Source: Pseudolabrys sp050185995 (GTDB lineage Bacteria > Pseudomonadota > Alphaproteobacteria > Rhizobiales > Xanthobacteraceae). From it: DNA of 64,000 nt. The position numbers and the translations under genes are program-made. Shown one piece after another: positions 15,214 through 23,614 of the stretch. How positions within the stretch are numbered: position 1 is the stretch's first letter; each line of letters opens with the position of its first letter. The stretch lies in assembly GCF_050185995.1 (NCBI RefSeq), contig NZ_JBFWYW010000008.1; one strand, given 5' to 3'. The notes beneath the pieces are model-generated. The model was not told the DNA's origin and searched no databases. It worked only from the letters and a program-made list of their open reading frames with translations.

Positions 15214-15724
15214 ATTTCTTGCTCTTGCTACTGGTGTCGGTGTCCTTGGCGACGAGTTCGCCGCGGATGTTGTCGCGGACGGCGCCGATCTGGCTCGTCA
15301 GGCTCGCCAGGGCGTCGGCGGATATGCCTTTGAGCACGTTGCGCATCATGTCGCGGCCGAGCGCATCAAGGCGGTCGACCAGCGGCTTGGCCGCGGGCGT
15401 GAGATAGAGCCGCCATGCCCGGCGGTCGTTTTCGTCCGGCCGCCGCTCGATCAGGCCGTTCTCCGCAAGGCGGTCGAGCAGCCGGGTCAGCGTGATCGGC
15501 TGGATCTCGAGGATTTCCGCGATCTCGGATTGCTTGAGGCCTTCGTTCCGCTCGATGCGGGCGAGCACGGCCCATTGCGCGCGGGTCATGCCCATCCGGC
15601 GAACCTCCTGATCGGAGAGCGTTCGCAGGAGCCGCGCGGTATCGATTAGCGTGAAGGCGAACTCGCGATAGGGATGGCGCGGCGGCATCGCAGGATCCAA
15701 GAGGTTCGGGACGTCAGCTTGCAC
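15206..15724 (-). CDS. MarR family transcriptional regulator
   Basis: A 172-aa winged-helix regulator starting at a GTG. The DNA-binding part reads LKQSEIAEILEIQPITLTRLLDRL, followed by the wing RRPDENDRRAWRLYLT. MarR dimers normally repress neighbouring efflux genes and release DNA when they bind a phenolic or drug-like ligand. It leads the efflux operon, and a perfect 20-bp palindrome sits 18 bp upstream of its start codon, so autorepression of the whole operon is likely. Confidence 0.9.
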   Translation of the reverse strand: MQADVPNLLDPAMPPRHPYREFAFTLIDTARLLRTLSDQEVRRMGMTRAQWAVLARIERNEGLKQSEIAEILEIQPITLTRLLDRLAENGLIERRPDENDRRAWRLYLTPAAKPLVDRLDALGRDMMRNVLKGISADALASLTSQIGAVRDNIRGELVAKDTDTSSKSKKYG

Positions 15725-15741
15725 AAATTCTAAGCAGCAAT

Positions 15742-15761
15742 ATAATAAGCTTGCTTATTAT
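15742..15761. promoter_or_regulatory. perfect palindrome, probable MarR operator
   Basis: ATAATAAGC and GCTTATTAT form perfect 9-bp arms separated by TT, an AT-rich island in otherwise GC-rich DNA. It sits 17 bp upstream of the marR start codon and between the divergent marR and dehydrogenase genes. Length, symmetry and position fit a MarR-dimer site. Confidence 0.75.
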
Positions 15762-15892
15762 CTCCAAGCGCAATCTTCTCAGGGCTGCCATGCGCCGCAA
15801 GGGCCGGTAGCCTGCCACCATGAGACGGCGTGACGCCGCCGCCCGGCTTCGGCAAACTCCTGCAAACCTTGAGGAAGCGGGCGGAGGCGGCG

Positions 15893-16783
15893 ATGGAGAT
15901 CGGATTTATCGGGCTCGGCAACATGGGCGCCCCCATGGCACGGCGGCTGATCGAGGCCGGCCATTCGCTCGTCATCTACGATACCCGCAACGACGCCGCG
16001 GTCCCGCTGGTCGCGCTCGGCGCGAAACTCGCCGCCTCGCCGGCCGACGTCGCCGACCGCGCCGAGACGGTGCTGGCGAGCCTTCCGGAGCCGCACATCG
16101 TCGCGAAGGTCGCGACCGGCGCGGGCGGTGTCATCGAAGGACGAAGGATCAAACGCTTCGTCGATCTTTCGACCACCGGCTCGCGCGTCGCCGCCGAAGT
16201 CGCCGCCGCGCTCGCGGCGAAGACCATCGTCCAGATCGATTCGCCGGTGTCGGGTGGCGTCGCCGGGGCACAAAAGGGGACGCTTGCGGTGATGGTGTCA
16301 GGCCCCGCGGCCGAGATCGCGCATGTGAAGGATGCGCTCGCCGTCTTCGGCACGGTGTTCGTTGTCGGTGACAAGCCCGGCATGGCTCAGACCATGAAGC
16401 TCGCCAACAATATCCTGTCCGCCTGCGCGCTGGCCGCGACCTCCGAGGCTGTGGTGATGGGCGTCAAGGCCGGGCTCGATCCCGCGATCATGATCGACGT
16501 CATCAACGCCGGCTCTGGACGCAACACCGCGTCGACCGACAAGTTCCCGAAAGCGATTCTGCCGCGCAGTTTCAACCTCGGCTTTGCCACCGCGCTGATG
16601 ACCAAGGACGTGCGGCTCGCGCTCGACGAGGCGAAGGCGCTCGGCGTGCCGGACGATATCATGCGCGCGGTCGGCCGTGCCTGGGAGACGGCGTTCAGCG
16701 AGATCGGCCCCGACAAGGACTTCACGACGATCGTTCAGCCGATCGAGCGCCGCGCCGGCGTCGTTGTCGGCAAGCAGACATAA
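15893..16783 (+). CDS. 3-hydroxyisobutyrate dehydrogenase-like NAD(P)-dependent oxidoreductase
   Basis: About 296 aa from the ATG at 15893, which follows GGAGGCGG; an upstream in-frame GTG at 15830 would add an unusual 21-residue extension. The Rossmann start is GFIGLGNMGAPMARRL. DSPVSGGVAGAQKGTLAVM is the substrate-binding segment and MKLANN holds the catalytic Lys. Members reduce or oxidise small beta-hydroxy acids (3-hydroxyisobutyrate, tartronate semialdehyde and others); the substrate cannot be decided. It stands alone, divergent from marR and convergent with the patatin gene. Confidence 0.85.
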   Translation: MEIGFIGLGNMGAPMARRLIEAGHSLVIYDTRNDAAVPLVALGAKLAASPADVADRAETVLASLPEPHIVAKVATGAGGVIEGRRIKRFVDLSTTGSRVAAEVAAALAAKTIVQIDSPVSGGVAGAQKGTLAVMVSGPAAEIAHVKDALAVFGTVFVVGDKPGMAQTMKLANNILSACALAATSEAVVMGVKAGLDPAIMIDVINAGSGRNTASTDKFPKAILPRSFNLGFATALMTKDVRLALDEAKALGVPDDIMRAVGRAWETAFSEIGPDKDFTTIVQPIERRAGVVVGKQT

Positions 16784-16792
16784 AGCGTGCCG

Positions 16793-17890
16793 TCAGGCCC
16801 ACTCGGCCTGTACCTCCGAGCGCAGGTCCACGGTGCCGCGTTCGCCGATGTCGTTGAAATGCTCATCGAGAAAACGCCGCGCCGCGCGGCGTCCGTTGGT
16901 GCGCAATAGCTCGAAGAAATCGTAGTCGGTGTTGAGCCGGCTCTCGGCGTTCAGCGTCTTGGCGGAGCCGGCCATGGCGATGCGGTGCATGTTGATGCGG
17001 CGGTATTTGCCGGCGCCGGCTCCGCGCGGCAGCCGGCCTTCGTCGATCAGCCGGCCGACGAATTCGATCGCGCGCAACTCGCCCATCAGCGGCGAGTTGA
17101 AGGTGATCTCGTTGAGCCGGCTCATGATCTCGGAGGTCGAGGTCGGCATGGCGTTGCGCACCAGCGGGTTGATCTGCACCAGCAGCACGTCCTCGGTCCG
17201 GGTGCGGCCGAACAGCGGAAAGATCGGCGGATTGCCGAGATAGCCGCCGTCCCAATAGGGTACGCCGTCGATCTCGACGGCGCGGAACAAGAGCGGCAGG
17301 CAGGCGGAGGCGGCGACCATCTCGGCCGTGAGCTTCTCACGCGCGAAGATCCGCAGCCGGCCGGTGTGCACGTTGGTCGCGGAGATGAAGATCTGCGGAG
17401 CATCCGCCTTGCGCAGCGCCTCGAAGTCGACGAAGCGCTCGATCAGATCCTTCAGCGGGTTGATGTTGAGCGGATTCATGTCGTAGGGCGACAGGTAGCG
17501 CGACATCGCCTTGAACCAGATGCCCATCGGCGAGTCCTCGAGCGGCATGAAGGTGAACAGCCGGTCGATGACCTTGCGCTGCATGTCCGGCAGGTTGCCG
17601 CCGAGACTTGCCGCGCGCCAGAAGTCGGCGAGGCGTTTTCGTGCCTCCTCGCGGCCGCCGCGCGCGAGGCCGTCGGCGAGCAGAACCGCGTTGACCGCGC
17701 CGGCCGATGCGCCGGTGATGCCGTCGATCTCGATCCGGCCGTCTTCCAGCAGGAAATCGAGCACGCCCCAGGTGAAGGCGCCGTGCGCGCCGCCGCCCTG
17801 CAGCGCGAGGTTGACGAGTTTCGTCGACGGCTGGTCCGGCTTTTTCTCTTTGGAGTCGCGTCCGAGCGCGCGGTTGATGATGCCGATCAT
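16793..17890 (-). CDS. patatin-like phospholipase
   Basis: A 365-aa patatin-family acyl hydrolase. The oxyanion-hole loop is LALQGGGAHGAFTWG, the nucleophile elbow GITGASAG holds the catalytic Ser, and YWDGGYLGNPPIFPL holds the catalytic Asp. There is no signal peptide, so it probably acts in the cytoplasm on lipids or PHB-granule surfaces. It lies 13 bp downstream of 3-hydroxybutyrate dehydrogenase in the same direction, suggesting one operon and a link to hydroxybutyrate or PHB metabolism. That link rests on context only. Confidence 0.88.
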   Translation of the reverse strand: MIGIINRALGRDSKEKKPDQPSTKLVNLALQGGGAHGAFTWGVLDFLLEDGRIEIDGITGASAGAVNAVLLADGLARGGREEARKRLADFWRAASLGGNLPDMQRKVIDRLFTFMPLEDSPMGIWFKAMSRYLSPYDMNPLNINPLKDLIERFVDFEALRKADAPQIFISATNVHTGRLRIFAREKLTAEMVAASACLPLLFRAVEIDGVPYWDGGYLGNPPIFPLFGRTRTEDVLLVQINPLVRNAMPTSTSEIMSRLNEITFNSPLMGELRAIEFVGRLIDEGRLPRGAGAGKYRRINMHRIAMAGSAKTLNAESRLNTDYDFFELLRTNGRRAARRFLDEHFNDIGERGTVDLRSEVQAEWA

Positions 17891-17903
17891 GGCGTTGCCG
17901 CGC

Positions 17904-18686
17904 TTACTGCGCGACCCAGCCGCCGTCGATCGAATAGGCCGAGCCGGTAATGCTCTCGGCGGCGTCGCTCGCCAGAAACACCGCGAGGTTGCCGATGTGC
18001 TCCGGCGTGGTGAACTTGTGCATCGGCTGCTTTTCCGACAGCAGCGCGATCTCCGCCTCGCGCTCCTTCTGGCCGGCCGCCTTGGCGCGGGCGTCGATCT
18101 GCTTCTGCACCAGCGGGGTGAGCACCCAGCCGGGACAGATCGCGTTGCAGGTCACGCCGTCGTTGGCGGCCTCGATGGCGACCACTTTGGTCAGGCCGAT
18201 CAGGCCGTGCTTGGCCGCGACGTAAGCGGCCTTCTCGCCGCTGGCGACGAGGCCGTGCGCCGAGGCGATGTTGATGATGCGGCCCCATTTCTTCTTTTTC
18301 ATCGCGGGCAGCGCGGTGCGGATGGTGTGGAACGACGACGACAGGTTGATGGCGATGATGGCGTCCCATTTCTCCGGCGGGAAATCCTCGATCTTCGCGA
18401 CATGCTGGATGCCGGCATTGTTGATGAGGATGTCGACCGCGCCGAACTCCTTTTCGGCATCCCGGATCATGCCGGCAATCTCGTCCGGCTTCGACATGTC
18501 GGCGCCGGAATAGTGCGCCTTGATCTTGAATTCCTTTTCGAACCCCGCCCGCAATTTCTCGATCTCGCCGCCGTCGCCGAAGCCGTTGAGCATGAGGTTG
18601 GCGCCGTTCTTCGCGAACATGCGGGCGGTGGCGAGCCCGATGCCGGAGGTGGAGCCGGTGACGAGGGCGGTTTTGCCATTGAGCAT
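17904..18686 (-). CDS. bdhA: 3-hydroxybutyrate dehydrogenase
   Basis: A 260-aa short-chain dehydrogenase close to D-beta-hydroxybutyrate dehydrogenases. It has GSTSGIGLA, NNAGIQHV, an active site in ASAHGLVASGEKAAYVAAKHG, and the family-specific NAICPGWVLTPLVQKQI. The C-terminal DGGWVAQ is usual. It interconverts 3-hydroxybutyrate and acetoacetate using NAD. This fits the phaA/phaB/phaR set later in the window: PHB breakdown yields its substrate. Confidence 0.88.
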   Translation of the reverse strand: MLNGKTALVTGSTSGIGLATARMFAKNGANLMLNGFGDGGEIEKLRAGFEKEFKIKAHYSGADMSKPDEIAGMIRDAEKEFGAVDILINNAGIQHVAKIEDFPPEKWDAIIAINLSSSFHTIRTALPAMKKKKWGRIINIASAHGLVASGEKAAYVAAKHGLIGLTKVVAIEAANDGVTCNAICPGWVLTPLVQKQIDARAKAAGQKEREAEIALLSEKQPMHKFTTPEHIGNLAVFLASDAAESITGSAYSIDGGWVAQ

Positions 18687-18845
18687 GGGATGGTCTCCAA
18701 GGTGCTGGGATCGGAAGGAGGGGACGGTTCCGGATGGAGCCTGCCGAGATTTTTGTTGCGCTGCAATATGGCGATTAGGTGGTTGTCCTCTTTTTGCCAG
18801 ACCCCAGATATGCGGTAGAAACAGGCGGTTGGAGGCGATTTCCAG

Positions 18846-19343
18846 GTGGCCCGAAAGTCATCCGCCCGGGCGGTATTCCCGGCACCCGATCACGATCATT
18901 CGCAGTGCTCGAGCGACGCGATCGCGCATGCCGAATCGATCTGCGCGGCGCGCTCGCAGCGGCTGACGCCGATCCGCCGCCGGGTGCTGGAGGCGCTGCT
19001 GGCGAGCCATCAGCCGCTCGGCGCCTATGACCTGATCGAGCGGCTGTCGAGCCGCGGCGAGCGGCCGGCCCCGATCACGATCTACCGGGCGCTCGATTTT
19101 CTGCGCGAGAACGCGCTGGTCCACCGCATCGAGAGCCGCAACGCTTTCATCGCCTGCGCGCACAATCACGACAGCGGCGATCCGGTGGTGTTCCTGATCT
19201 GCGAACGCTGCGGGGCGGTCGGCGAGGCGGCGGGCCAGGCCGTCGCCGAGACGATCAAGACCGCCTCGCGCGCCGCCGGCTTCACCCCGAAATCTCCGGT
19301 GATCGAAATCTCCGGCGTCTGCTCGCACTGCCGCGCTGCGTGA
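18846..19343 (+). CDS. zur: Fur family transcriptional regulator, Zur-like
   Basis: A 165-aa Fur-family protein starting at a GTG with GGAGG ten bases upstream. LTPIRRRVLEALL and APITIYRALDFL form the winged helix. His-rich segments (DHDH, AHNHD) and two Cys pairs (CERC, CSHC) give the structural zinc site. The sequence is of the Zur (zinc uptake regulator) type more than Fur. It shares a transcript with the DMT exporter (TGATG stop/start overlap). No znuABC genes are in the window, so the zinc role rests on family resemblance. Confidence 0.78.
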   Translation: MARKSSARAVFPAPDHDHSQCSSDAIAHAESICAARSQRLTPIRRRVLEALLASHQPLGAYDLIERLSSRGERPAPITIYRALDFLRENALVHRIESRNAFIACAHNHDSGDPVVFLICERCGAVGEAAGQAVAETIKTASRAAGFTPKSPVIEISGVCSHCRAA

Positions 19344-20275
19344 TGTCGCAATCCGACGTGCCGGTCCATGACGCCAAGCCTGTTCATGACGCCAAGACGC
19401 GGGCGCTCGAGCCGCTGGCGGCCGGGCTTGTGCTGCTGCTCTGCTTCTCGTGGGGCTTCAACTACGTCGCGGTGAAGCTCGCGATCCCCGACATTCCGCC
19501 GATGACGCAGGCCGCGATTCGTTCCGCCGGCGCCTGCGTGCTGGTGTTCCTGTGGTGCCTGTTGCGCGGCATCCGGCTGTTCGAGCGGGATGGCACGCTG
19601 AAGGCCGGCTTGCTGTGCGGCGTCTATTTCGGCGTCGAGTTCCTGCTCGTCTATCAGGGCCTGCAATACACCACGGCGATCCGCGCGGTGGTGTTTCTCT
19701 ATATGACGCCGTTCATGGTCGTGCTCGGCTCGCGCATCGTGCTGCCGTCGGATCGTTTCAGCGGCGCGCAATGGGCGGGACTGTTGATGTCGTTCGCGGG
19801 CATGGTGCTCGCCTTCGGTCTGCCGACGCCGGCGCTTGATCCCCGGCAGCTGCTCGGCGACCTGATGTCGGTCGCCGCGGCGTTTTTCTGGGCGATCACG
19901 ATCCTGACGATCAAGGTGACGCGGCTGGCGCGCGCCTCCGCCGAGAAAACGATCCTCTATCAACTGGTCGTTTCCGCGCCGATCATGGCGGCCGGCGCCT
20001 GGCTGATGGGTGAGACGATGGCGCCCGTACTGTCCACCGTGTCGATCGTGTCGATGCTCTATCAGACCGTCTGGGTCGTCAGCATTACCTATGTGATCTG
20101 GTTCTTTCTCGTCTCGCATTATTCGGCGAACCGGTTGTCGGCTTTCACCTTCCTGACGCCGCTGTTTGGCGTCGCCGCCGGCCATTTCGTGCTGGGCGAA
20201 CCGATGACGCCGGCTTTCGCCGCCGCCGTCGCGCTGGTCGCCGGCGGCCTCGTCTTGGTCAATCGTTCGTCGTGA
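19343..20275 (+). CDS. EamA/DMT family transporter
   Basis: About 310 aa with ten predicted membrane helices in two EamA repeats (roughly residues 18-150 and 165-308). LLLCFSWGFNYVAVKLA near the start and LTPLFGVAAGHFVLGEPM near the end are the usual family signatures. It is an inner-membrane metabolite exporter of unknown substrate. The ATG at 19343 overlaps the zur stop by one base, so translation is probably coupled. The first 18 residues repeat VHDAKPVHDAK, an odd hydrophilic duplication before helix 1. Confidence 0.82.
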   Translation: MSQSDVPVHDAKPVHDAKTRALEPLAAGLVLLLCFSWGFNYVAVKLAIPDIPPMTQAAIRSAGACVLVFLWCLLRGIRLFERDGTLKAGLLCGVYFGVEFLLVYQGLQYTTAIRAVVFLYMTPFMVVLGSRIVLPSDRFSGAQWAGLLMSFAGMVLAFGLPTPALDPRQLLGDLMSVAAAFFWAITILTIKVTRLARASAEKTILYQLVVSAPIMAAGAWLMGETMAPVLSTVSIVSMLYQTVWVVSITYVIWFFLVSHYSANRLSAFTFLTPLFGVAAGHFVLGEPMTPAFAAAVALVAGGLVLVNRSS

Positions 20276-20291
20276 TGCTAGCGTTGCCCGC

Positions 20292-21143
20292 ATGAAGCCG
20301 CCGCCATCACCCTTCGCGCCGCGCCCCAACGCCACCGAGCAGGCGTTGCAAGCCGCGGCCTTTGCGCTGCAGGCGAACCGCCCGGCCGAGGCCGAGCGCA
20401 TCGCCGGCGAGGTTTCGCGCCGCAACCGCAGCGATCCGCGCGCCGCGCAGCTTTACGGTTATGCGCTGCTGATGCAGGGCAAGGCGAAGGACGCGATCCC
20501 GCCGCTGGAGCGCGCCTTCAAGCAGACCCGCGATCCGGCCGTCGAGACGCAACTGGCGATGGCGTTGCGCGAGGCCGGGCAGACCGAGCAGGCGCTCGAA
20601 CGCTTCCAGCATGCGGTGTCGCGCAAACCGGTCTTTCCGCCCGCCTTCCTCGAATACAGCGTATTGCTGCTGAATCTCGACCGCACCGCAGAAGCGATCG
20701 ATCTGATGAAGCATGGCGCGGCGCTCGCGCCGGAGTTCGGTGACCTGTCGTTGCAGCTCGCGCGAGAACTGTCCGGCGAGGGAGAGCTCGAGGCTTCGCG
20801 CGACGTGTTGTTGCGGGCGCATGCCGCTGCGCCGAAAAACTGCGATGTGCTCTTCTCGCTGGCGCGCACCCATCAGGCAATGCACGACTTCGAGCGGGCT
20901 GCCGAAACCTACCGCCTGATTCTTAAGATGATGCCGCAGGACGGAGCATCGAAAGTCGGTCTCGGCATCTGCCTGCTGGAGCTTGGCCGCGAGGACGAAG
21001 CCCTTGTGCAATTGCGCGAGGCGAGCCGCATGAGCGACAAGCTGCTCGGTGAAGCCATCGTCGCGCTGATCGACGCCGGCCGCGGACGGTTCTGGCTGAA
21101 ACCAAGCGAGGCGAAGCGCATGCTTAGGGGCGAGACGAAATAG
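20292..21143 (+). CDS. tetratricopeptide repeat protein
   Basis: A 283-aa soluble, helix-rich protein of tandem TPR units, with recognisable repeats such as AAQLYGYALLMQGKAKDAIPP, ETQLAMALREAGQTEQALERF and DVLFSLARTHQAMHDFERAAE. No catalytic domain or signal peptide is seen, so it is probably a protein-protein scaffold. It follows the DMT transporter by 16 bp and may be in the same transcript. Function unknown. Confidence 0.8.
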   Translation: MKPPPSPFAPRPNATEQALQAAAFALQANRPAEAERIAGEVSRRNRSDPRAAQLYGYALLMQGKAKDAIPPLERAFKQTRDPAVETQLAMALREAGQTEQALERFQHAVSRKPVFPPAFLEYSVLLLNLDRTAEAIDLMKHGAALAPEFGDLSLQLARELSGEGELEASRDVLLRAHAAAPKNCDVLFSLARTHQAMHDFERAAETYRLILKMMPQDGASKVGLGICLLELGREDEALVQLREASRMSDKLLGEAIVALIDAGRGRFWLKPSEAKRMLRGETK

Positions 21144-21158
21144 TTCGCCCGCGGCGCG

Positions 21159-21878
21159 TCAGCGCTTGCCGGCGCGGAACTGGTGGCGATAGACGCCTTC
21201 CTCAAGGGTGATCGCCTTGGAGACCGCGCGCAGTTTGCGGCTGTCCTCGTCCGACAGCGTCTCGACGCTCAGCGTCCAGCTCTCGCGCTTCACCGGCACG
21301 CATTGCGCGATCGGGGTGCCCTTCGGCAGGACACCGTTGAAGCCGATGTCGTGCCAATGCGCGGGAAAGTGGACCAGACTGTCGTGATAGAGATCGCAAT
21401 CGACCAGGCCCGTCAGCGTGGTGAAGGGCAGGTCGGCCCGGTTGACCGGATGTGTGAACAGCACCGAGTAGCCGGGCGGCGCTTCGATGCTCCAGAAATT
21501 GTTGAACTTGATCGCGAAACGGTCGTCCTGAAAAAACGGCGTGCCCTTGATCTGGCTCGAATCGTGGAACGCGAGCGGCGAGCGCACGAAATTGTCGATG
21601 GTGTTGACCGGCATGTCGAAGTCCCAGGTGAACTCGCCATTGTTCACCTTGACGTCGCACGGCAGCGGGATCAGGAAGCCGTACGTCATGGCGTCGATGA
21701 AGGGCGGGCAGCGTTTCACAGTCTGTCCCTCGACCTGCGAGGTGTCGTTGAAGGCCCGTTGCGGCAGCGCCTTGAACCAGTCCGGCAGGCCCTGCACGGC
21801 CGGGATCGGCGGCGGCAGTTTGCCGGCAAGCTCGGGCCGGCAGCGGAACGTCAGTGTCATCGGGCCGTCTTGATCCAT
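21159..21878 (-). CDS. conserved-looking protein of unknown function (239 aa)
   Basis: A soluble 239-aa protein that I do not recognise with confidence. It has a well-ordered composition rich in aromatic and charged residues: LPDWFKALPQRAF, MTYGFLIPLPCDV, FWSIEAPPGYSVLFTHPVNR, LVHFPAHWHDIGF and a basic C-terminus. There is no signal peptide or membrane helix. The FPAHWHD His/Asp cluster could bind metal, but no known metalloenzyme motif is evident. It is convergent with the TPR gene and divergent from ispG, so the context gives no clue. Confidence 0.75.
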   Translation of the reverse strand: MDQDGPMTLTFRCRPELAGKLPPPIPAVQGLPDWFKALPQRAFNDTSQVEGQTVKRCPPFIDAMTYGFLIPLPCDVKVNNGEFTWDFDMPVNTIDNFVRSPLAFHDSSQIKGTPFFQDDRFAIKFNNFWSIEAPPGYSVLFTHPVNRADLPFTTLTGLVDCDLYHDSLVHFPAHWHDIGFNGVLPKGTPIAQCVPVKRESWTLSVETLSDEDSRKLRAVSKAITLEEGVYRHQFRAGKR

Positions 21879-21994
21879 CGCGCTTTTCGGGCTCCTGCGG
21901 TCTTCGGCGGGGACACTAACGCACCCGGCGGTGGGTGTCAGCGTCCGTTGACCGTCCTATATAAGTCTGGCACTCCGAAGCCTTGGGAACAGCG

Positions 21995-23236
21995 ATGACG
22001 GCAGCGATGCAACAGCGTCACAGAACGATGGCGGTCGACGTGGGCGGCGTCACGGTCGGCGGCGATGCGCCGGTCGTCGTGCAGTCGATGACCAATACCG
22101 ACACCGCGGATGTCGACGCGACGGTCCGTCAGGTCGCGGCGCTGGCGCATGCCGGCTCGGAACTGGTGCGCATCACGGTCGATCGCGACGAGGCCGCCGC
22201 CGCCGTGCCGCATATCCGCGACCGCTTGCGCAAGATCGGCGTCGCGGTGCCGCTGGTCGGCGACTTCCACTATATCGGCCACAAGTTGCTGGCCGATCAT
22301 CCCGGCTGCGCCGAGGCGCTCGGCAAGTACCGGATCAATCCCGGCAATGTCGGCTTCAAGGACAAGAAGGACAAGCAGTTCGGCGCCATCATCGAGATGG
22401 CGATGAAGCACGGCAAGCCGGTGCGCATCGGCGCCAACTGGGGCTCGCTCGATCAGGAGTTGCTCACCACGCTGATGGATGAGAATTCGCGGTCCACGCA
22501 GCCGCGCGACGCCCGTGCGGTGACGCAGGAAGCGATGGTGCAGTCGGCGTTGCTGTCGGCCGCGCGCGCCGAAGAGATGGGGCTGCCGCGCAACCGCATT
22601 ATCCTGTCCGCCAAAGTGTCGGCGGTGCAGGACCTGATCGCCGTCTATCTGGAACTGGCGCGCCGCTCGGACTATGCGCTGCATCTCGGCCTTACCGAAG
22701 CCGGCATGGGCACAAAGGGCATCGTGGCCTCGAGCGCGGCGATGGGCGTGCTGCTGCAACAGGGCATCGGCGACACGGTCCGCGTTTCATTGACGCCGGA
22801 GCCGAACGGCGACCGCACGCGCGAGGTTCAGGTCGCGCAGGAGCTGCTGCAGACGATGGGCCTGCGCACTTTCGTGCCGCTGGTTGCGGCCTGTCCCGGC
22901 TGCGGCCGCACCACATCGACGACGTTTCAGGAACTCGCCGGCGACATCCAGAGCTTCATCCGCACGTCGATGCCGGAATGGAAAACCCGCTATCCGGGCG
23001 TAGAGACATTGAGCGTCGCGGTGATGGGGTGCATCGTCAACGGGCCGGGCGAGAGCAAGCACGCCGACATCGGCATCTCGCTGCCCGGCACCGGCGAGCA
23101 GCCGACAGCGCCGGTCTTCGTTGACGGCAAGAAGGCCGCCACCCTGCGCGGCCCGACGCTCGCCGCCGACTTCAAGCAGATGGTGATCGACTATATCGAG
23201 CGCCGCTTCGGCGCGGGCGCGAAAGCCGCCGAATAA
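21995..23236 (+). CDS. ispG: (E)-4-hydroxy-3-methylbut-2-enyl-diphosphate synthase
   Basis: About 413 aa from the ATG at 21995 (an in-frame TTG lies at 21983). This is the penultimate MEP-pathway enzyme, a 4Fe-4S protein converting MEcPP to HMBPP. It starts with VGGVTVGGDAPVVVQSMTNTDT. RINPGNVGFK lies in the barrel, and the C-terminal iron-sulfur part has PLVAACPGCGRT and AVMGCIVNGPGE, giving the three Cys and the Glu ligands. Together with the prenyl synthase at 24297 this places two isoprenoid-precursor genes within 3 kb, though on opposite strands. Confidence 0.95.
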   Translation: MTAAMQQRHRTMAVDVGGVTVGGDAPVVVQSMTNTDTADVDATVRQVAALAHAGSELVRITVDRDEAAAAVPHIRDRLRKIGVAVPLVGDFHYIGHKLLADHPGCAEALGKYRINPGNVGFKDKKDKQFGAIIEMAMKHGKPVRIGANWGSLDQELLTTLMDENSRSTQPRDARAVTQEAMVQSALLSAARAEEMGLPRNRIILSAKVSAVQDLIAVYLELARRSDYALHLGLTEAGMGTKGIVASSAAMGVLLQQGIGDTVRVSLTPEPNGDRTREVQVAQELLQTMGLRTFVPLVAACPGCGRTTSTTFQELAGDIQSFIRTSMPEWKTRYPGVETLSVAVMGCIVNGPGESKHADIGISLPGTGEQPTAPVFVDGKKAATLRGPTLAADFKQMVIDYIERRFGAGAKAAE

Positions 23237-23349
23237 CAGAGTGTTCCGCCGGGCCGCCGGTTAAGCCGTGCCCTTTCATTGCCGAACGTCGATTGCTATC
23301 TGAATAGAGGGCGACTCCGCATCGTTTTCAAGCTGCGAGGAGATCAGCC

Positions 23350-23595
23350 ATGTCTCAATTGCAACCGTTTCCCTTCGGTGTTGCTGTCGGCGTCGTGTGG
23401 GGAGTCGGCATTTTGTTCGCCGGCCTGATGGCGATGACCGGCTATGGCGCGGTGTTCGTCAACGCGCTCGGCACGGTCTATATCGGCTACAGCGCGAGCA
23501 TTGTCGGCGCCATCATCGGCACGGTCTGGGCGCTGGTCGACGGCTTTGTCGCCGGCGCGCTGATTGCCTGGGTCTATAACCGCGTCGCGTCGTAA
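23350..23595 (+). CDS. small two-helix membrane protein (family often labelled bacteriophage holin)
   Basis: An 81-aa hydrophobic protein with two or three membrane segments (about residues 9-31 and 48-75). It contains GVVWGVGILFAGL, YIGYSASIVGAIIG and VDGFVAGALIAWVYN. A family with this W-G..GY.S..G..IG..W...DGF..G pattern is widely labelled holin by automatic annotation. No phage gene is nearby, so I take it as a chromosomal membrane protein of unknown role. GAGGAGA precedes the ATG. Confidence 0.75.
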   Translation: MSQLQPFPFGVAVGVVWGVGILFAGLMAMTGYGAVFVNALGTVYIGYSASIVGAIIGTVWALVDGFVAGALIAWVYNRVAS

Positions 23596-23614
23596 GCCCG
23601 CCCGCGCGGCGATC

